Shown here one piece after another: positions 59,406-64,000 of a stretch of 64,000 nucleotides of DNA. Made by a program: the position numbers and the translations under genes. Position 1 is the stretch's first letter, and every line of letters begins with the position of its first letter. This DNA is from Silene latifolia (Eukaryota; Streptophyta; Magnoliopsida; Caryophyllales; Caryophyllaceae). The stretch spans positions 312,083,738 to 312,147,737 of the forward strand of contig NC_133537.1 in the NCBI RefSeq assembly GCF_048544455.1, given 5' to 3'. The notes below the pieces were generated by a model, which did no database searches, had not been told where the DNA came from, and saw nothing but the letters and a program-made list of their open reading frames with translations.

Positions 59406-60211
59406 ATGGCTTCTTCGCAATCAAACAAAGCTTCTTACAACACTCGTACAATCAGTTTGCCGTTCACATCTCACTCAATCGCAGCTCTCAATTTGATGAG
59501 CAATTGTGTAGATTGAGGTCTTCTCAAGCTGCCTCTACATCTTCATCCTCCTCACTAACCGACCGACTCACCAGCCTTATTGAATTGTATGGCTTTGTTG
59601 ATGAGTTGCTTCAACTTCCATCAAACCAACAATCCTTATCACAAATCCAAGCAATGTTGGATGGATCTCTAACGATTCTAGACATTTGTAGTACTACAAG
59701 GGATGTTTTGGTACAATCAAAAGGATGTGTCTTGGAAATCCAATCAGTACTTCGTACAAGGTGCAGCGGTGAACTAAACATTGCCAGTGAAGTCGCTGAA
59801 TACCTCAGCACCCGAAAGACGATCAAGAAAGTGCTTGAAATCAATCAAGGAGAGTGCTTTTTGAAAGAAACTAAGGACATAACATGGACATCTTTACTTC
59901 ATTGTTATCTTACATTGGCCGGCGGTATTAAGTCCCAATCTAGTAAGAGTTGGTCTTTGGTCGCCAAATTAACTCAGAAGAGGTCCGAGAAAGAAGTATC
60001 AGTTACACAAACAAACGAGTTTGATGTTGTTGACGCTACTTTGGAGTCAATAGTATGCCAGAAGAAAACAATAGTTAACATTATTGAGATCATCAGGAAC
60101 CAAATTTTGAGCTTGGAGTCGCAAATTCAAGACTTTGACCAAGTATTAGAATGTTTGTTTAGGCATCTGGTTAAGACCAGATCGACTCTACTCAACATTC
60201 TTAGCAACTAG
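59406..60211 (+). pseudogene. DUF241-family gene 1 (frameshift near the N-terminus)
   Basis: Intronless, as usual for this plant family (BPS1-like, unknown biochemical role). The start MASSQSNKASYNTRTISLP matches gene 2, including the conserved SLP motif. About 25 codons in, two extra bases relative to gene 2 (around 59486-59492) throw the frame into an early stop. The rest is open from CRLRSSQAAS through ELLQLPSNQQSLSQIQAMLD, RCSGELNIASEVAEYLS, EFDVVDATLESIVCQKK and the end HLVKTRSTLLNILSN. Compared with gene 2 it also lacks about 10 residues around 59840. It may be a pseudogene or a consensus error. It is the nearest gene to the nested transposons. Confidence 0.8.
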
Positions 60212-61277
60212 ATTAGCATACCACAATTGTACATATAGATCAACCTGTAAATGAGAAAGCTATTATCACACAAATGAATACAAATATACTACTCTTCCCT
60301 AATTTTGAGTTCCGTTTCGCAACTCCAATTTTGTTCCGGCCACTACACAACTCAAACATTTATACAAATAATATTAAGGAAGACATTAGTGACATTATTT
60401 TTATTAATTGTCCATCATTTCTCTATTATATCGATTTTTTTTAGATCACCTAGTAATTTTACGGTCTACTTTACTAATACGAAGTAATATTTTACATTTT
60501 ACGCCAGGAAACAAAAGGTCCCATTAATTTGAATTACGGATGAGAACCAAACAACGCATAATCGACGTGGCTCCATGTGGGAATTCAGGTTAGAAAATGA
60601 AGAACTCACCGTACTGGTGAATCATAGAGCTCCGAGGCTGTAAAGATTCCGTATGTCCTCAACAACATATTGCATTGTCTCCTAACATTAAGCATTTGCC
60701 TATGTATTTGGATCATGTAATCAATTTGTCAATTTTAAATCAATTTGTTTGATATTTTCAAGATCGTCCTGAGTAATACATGGATAAACAATCAATGCAA
60801 TCTGCAAATAATTCAGTGTAGCTCGTGCATATCATTTACTGTAATGTGGCCCTCAGACATTATATTAGTCATAAGATTTATACAGATAGGCTTCGGATTT
60901 TAATCACGTTTTTTATTAGGAGACAAGGAATCAGTTCGTTCGCGCGCACGCATTAATAAGCGAAAATGCAGTGAACTTTGCTCAACTTTCAACTGCTATG
61001 TTTCCAGTATGTCGTCTTCTCCCCGTCATCACAGCTAAGATGTATAATCATTTCATTCTGGTTAGTGGTTTAATTTAACCAAAGTCAGTTGATGAATCGT
61101 GCTTGCTGAATAGCATTTCTCGTCATGGACGTAAATGCATATTATACACTGTCCTATGTCCCCTACGGCCCTACCCAATATCATATACAGTAAGGTGACC
61201 GTATACTTGATTTTTTTTAAATACGAAACCATGTTCATATACTTAATATAAGATTCCTCTTGTCTTCTCTTGTTTTC
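60212..61277 (+). other. Intergenic region between DUF241 genes
   Basis: AT-rich with no gene I can support. It ends in the promoter-like block shared with gene 1. Confidence 0.6.
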
Positions 61278-61278
61278 A

Positions 61279-61286
61279 TATAAATA
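61279..61286 (+). promoter_or_regulatory. TATA box of DUF241 gene 2
   Basis: TATAAATA about 92 bp before the ATG at 61378, within a block conserved with gene 1 (CTTGTCTTCTCTTGTTTTCA). Confidence 0.6.
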
Positions 61287-61377
61287 GGTAGAAGCAAGGA
61301 AGAGAAGTTATCATCAAACTAATAACTTTCATTCAATTTTAAAGCCTCGAGCTTCGAACAATTCCTTACAAAAAGAA

Positions 61378-62582
61378 ATGGCTTCTTACCACACTCGTTC
61401 GATCAGTCTACCATCCACATCTCACCCAATCACAACTCAATTCGATGAGCAGTTGTGCAGATTGAGGTCTTCTCAAGCAGCCTCTACTTCTTCATCTTTG
61501 TCCCTAACCCACAGACTTACAGGCCTTACAGAACTGTATGTCGTTGTTGACGAGATGCTTCAACTGCCCTCTAACCAACAATCCCTATCTCAAATCCAAG
61601 TTGTATTGGATGGATCCCTAAGGGTCCGTTTGGATTGAAGGAATTGGAGAGAAGGGGAGGGAAGGGAAAGGGAGGGATTTAATTTCCTTTGTTTGGATAA
61701 AAATATGGGAGAAAGGAAATGGAAGGGGAGAGAAATGAGAGGACTTAATTTTCCCCCTATAGAACAAATTATAATCTTTCCAAGGGTGGCAAGATTTGGA
61801 AAGAAAACATTATTTGGACTCTAATTATACCATCAACATCCTTCAATCCTCCCTCCATTCTTCATCTCCCTCCTTCCTCCCCTTCTATTTCCCTTCATAA
61901 TTTTTGTTATCCAAACACCCAAATCCCATTTGCCCTCTCCTTCTCTCCCCTCCCTTCACCTCCCCTCACTCCCCCTCCCCTCCCTTTCCCTCCTAAAATT
62001 GTATCCAAACGGACCCTAAATCTTATAGATGCTTGTAGCACATCAAGGGATGTCTTGCAACAATCCAAACAACGTCTTCAAGACATTCAATCAGTCCTCC
62101 GCAGAAGGTGCAGTGGTGAATTGAACATTACTAGCGAAGTCGCTGAATACCTAAAGGCGAGAAAGACCATCAAGAAAGTCATCAAAAAGTGCTTGAAAAA
62201 CATCAAAAGTGAAAAGGCCGATGCTTCTGATTTTTTCATGAACGATGTCGAGGAGATAACAATTGACATCTTTAGGTCCTTGTTATCTTACATTAGTGGT
62301 ACAAAGTCACACTCTAAGAAAAGTTGGTCTCTAGTCAGCAAATTGATTAACAAGAGTTCCGAGAAAGAAGAATCAGCTGCACAAACCAGCGAGTTTGATG
62401 TCGTTGACGTGACTTTAGAATCTATCGTTTGCCAGAAGAAAACAAGAGTTAACATAGACGGTATCAGGAACCAAATGGTGAACTTGGAGTCCGAAATTGA
62501 ACAACTTGACGAAATATTAGAATGTTTATTCAGGCATTTGGTTAAGACTAGATCAACTCTTCTCAATATTCTTAGCAACTAG
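61378..62582 (+). pseudogene. DUF241-family gene 2, interrupted by a MITE
   Basis: A single-exon gene encoding a member of the plant DUF241 family. N-terminal part: MASYHTRSISLPSTSHP, CRLRSSQAAS and EMLQLPSNQQSLSQIQVVLD. At 61622-62016 a MITE splits it; coding resumes with IDACSTSRDVLQQSKQRLQD, RCSGELNITSEVAEYLK, FDVVDVTLESIVCQKK and HLVKTRSTLLNILSN. Without the MITE and one TAA the two halves are in frame, and the protein would be about 270 residues, usual for the family. As it stands the frame stops six codons after the insertion point. It is clearly a tandem duplicate of gene 1. Confidence 0.88.
61622..62016. mobile_element. Tourist/PIF-Harbinger-like MITE in DUF241 gene 2
   Basis: 395 bp with terminal inverted repeats GGGTCCGTTTGGAT and ATCCAAACGGACCC, flanked by TAA at 61619-61621 and 62017-62019. 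Three-base TWA-type duplications and GGG(T/C)CNGTTTGG ends are typical of Tourist-like elements. The left half is rich in GGGAAGGG, the right half in CCCTCCC, so the element can fold into a long hairpin. It has no coding capacity. Confidence 0.92.
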
Positions 62583-63555
62583 ATCATAATATTAACACTT
62601 GTACATGGTTTTAGTCTGTGAATGAAAGATACGGAGTATATCGAAAATATGAATGCAATATATACTGTTCCCTAATTCTTTGTTCTTTTCATAATCATTC
62701 AAGTCCATTTTTGTTTTGTTTTTTTTTTTTTGTTTTACATATTCCACTTAGTAAAATTAAACTCCCATGAATGCGAATACAAAGAAAATAACCTTTTTCC
62801 ACTTTTACTACAATTTGATGATGAATAGTTTATGCTTTTTTTTTTTAACTAATAATACGCGTCAAATAATGAAACGAAGCGTGATAGACATGGCACCATG
62901 TGGAGATACAGATGAATGAATCGAGTCTTGGTTGAATTACAAAGCTATTAGGCTGTAAAGATTCAATGTCCTTTAACAACTCAGGATAAATTTGGTGTAG
63001 AATAATGTTTGTCTCCTACCATCTAGCACTTGCCTAACTCTTTGGATCATGTAATCTCTTTGTTTTATATCAGTTTTATCGATATTTTAATATCCGCCAG
63101 AGTAATATGTACAAAAACTACATCCATATAGCCGATATTTTTCCCAAAACCGATATCAGACTAATACAACTGTAACGACAAATATGAAAACAAGATGAAC
63201 TAAACCGTGACAACTTACATGTTGTAATGTCATAGTACATTACTATGTTTTGTAGGTATTACCGCTATTTAAATCATGGGGCCGGTATTAAGTTCTGGTA
63301 GCGGCTGTGATTACCGTAAGACTTACCAATCGAGTTTGTAAAGATTACAATCGAATTGCATTGGTTATATAATGCTGGCCTAAGGATTGCAGTAGTTCAA
63401 TAGCGGCCAAATTGGACACACTGGGATTCAGTTCAGTTGATTTATCTGGTAAAAAAATTACCCCGGTGCCTCAAAGGCCCCCGCAAATAACAGAGAATTC
63501 AGGGAGTGTATATTGCATTCATTTGTTGTTCATATAGTGTAAGCTCTGTACAACC
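62583..63555. other. Intergenic region downstream of DUF241 gene 2
   Basis: AT-rich with T runs; no gene seen. Confidence 0.6.
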
Positions 63556-63714
63556 GTAATATTTCGTTTTTCGTCTAGTTTCAAGGAATATAAACATTCT
63601 AATTAATACTACTTCATTAAGCTCTATAATTTCAAATTCCAACTGCACCATTTGGTTTCTAATATTCTCGACGTTAAGGCCTGTTTTCTTATTGTGGCAT
63701 ACTAGAGACTTCCG
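63556..63714 (-). pseudogene. Fragment of a third DUF241-family gene
   Basis: On the minus strand the translation KSLVCHNKKTGLNVENIRNQ followed by MVQLEFEIIELNEVVL lines up with the C-terminal part of genes 1 and 2 (ESIVCQKKTRVNIDGIRNQM and following). The family's HLVKTRSTLLN end is only faintly recognisable (FLETRRKTKY). It has neither the N-terminal part nor a proper end, so it is a decayed remnant in inverted orientation. Confidence 0.65.
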
Positions 63715-63800
63715 TCCAGCGACACCAAAAATATCAATAGGGATGACTTTGACTCCAAGTTTGTACCATCGACGTATGTGCAAGGAAGAAGATAGGTCTA

Positions 63801-63955
63801 ATAGGAATATTTATAATAGTTGGGCCTCAACCATCACCTCACGGGTTCGAATCATGGCAACCTCAAAACCCCTCAAAAACTCGAAGTGGACACTTCAAGC
63901 CCAACGGGATAGGAATATTTATAATAGTTGGGCCTCAACCATCACCTTAAGGTTT
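63801..63955 (+). repeat. Direct repeat pair of about 43 bp
   Basis: ATAGGAATATTTATAATAGT, continuing with TGGGCCTCAACCATCACCT, occurs at 63801-63842 and again at 63911-63951. Between them CGGGTTCGAATC resembles a pol III B box. It is probably debris of a short dispersed element; I cannot name it. Confidence 0.6.
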
Positions 63956-64000
63956 TGGTTGAGTTGGTTCATCTATCAATGTCCACGGTTATCTCTTCAA

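Noticed and set aside
63841-63852. A tRNA gene suggested by GGGTTCGAATC
   Set aside because: No cloverleaf with acceptor and anticodon stems can be drawn around it at the right spacing.

Overview
The window is plant nuclear DNA, almost certainly from a eudicot. The support is GT-AG introns, a small cluster of DUF241-family genes, plant-type MITEs, a Helitron and giant Ty3/gypsy Tat-lineage retrotransposons with antisense genes. Caryophyllales (Silene-like) is my tentative guess, because 3' tandem-repeat-bearing Tat elements are known there; the sequence does not prove it.

The main content is one transposon complex about 54 kb long, nested three layers deep, and nearly all its junctions can be read to the base. 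(1) A Ty1/copia-like element occupies 5104-59004 and is flanked by the 5-bp target duplication ATGTC. Without insertions it is only about 4.1 kb, and it is coding-poor. (2a) A 2607-bp non-autonomous Helitron (5764-8370) sits in its 5' LTR; the 3' LTR preserves the empty site. (2b) A Tat gypsy element, here called A (10314-57461, target duplication GTCTT), sits in its interior. (3a) A chromodomain-bearing gypsy element, C (11537-19774, duplication AAAAC), lies in the 5' LTR of A. (3b) A second Tat element, B (33917-53278, duplication AAACT), lies in opposite orientation in the 3' interior of A. With insertions removed, A is about 19.5 kb and B is 19.4 kb.

A and B each carry gag, protease, RT, RNase H, a second RNase H and integrase. 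Between integrase and the 3' LTR each also has genes on the opposite strand. One antisense gene resembles DUF7745 proteins; it is intronless with one stop in A, and has one intron plus frameshifts in B. In B a second antisense gene encodes a plant-mobile-domain (PMD) protein in about eight exons with canonical splice sites. In A only a matching promoter and a 13-nt first coding exon remain for that gene. A GC-rich motif related to GAGGCGCRGC recurs near the TATA boxes of the LTRs and of the antisense genes.

Left flank (1-5103): a decayed multi-exon minus-strand gene of the type found in plant Ulp1-carrying transposons, introns full of a CAATATCAC motif, and a 0.62-kb MITE-like element built from the same motif between TA microsatellites. 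Right flank (59010-64000): two DUF241-family genes in tandem plus a fragment of a third. The first has a frameshift, and the second is split by a 395-bp Tourist/PIF-like MITE with TAA duplication.

No protein-coding gene in the window is clearly intact. Many breaks are small indels, and the LTR pairs of single elements also differ largely by small clustered indels. Some frameshifts may therefore be consensus errors rather than true decay.
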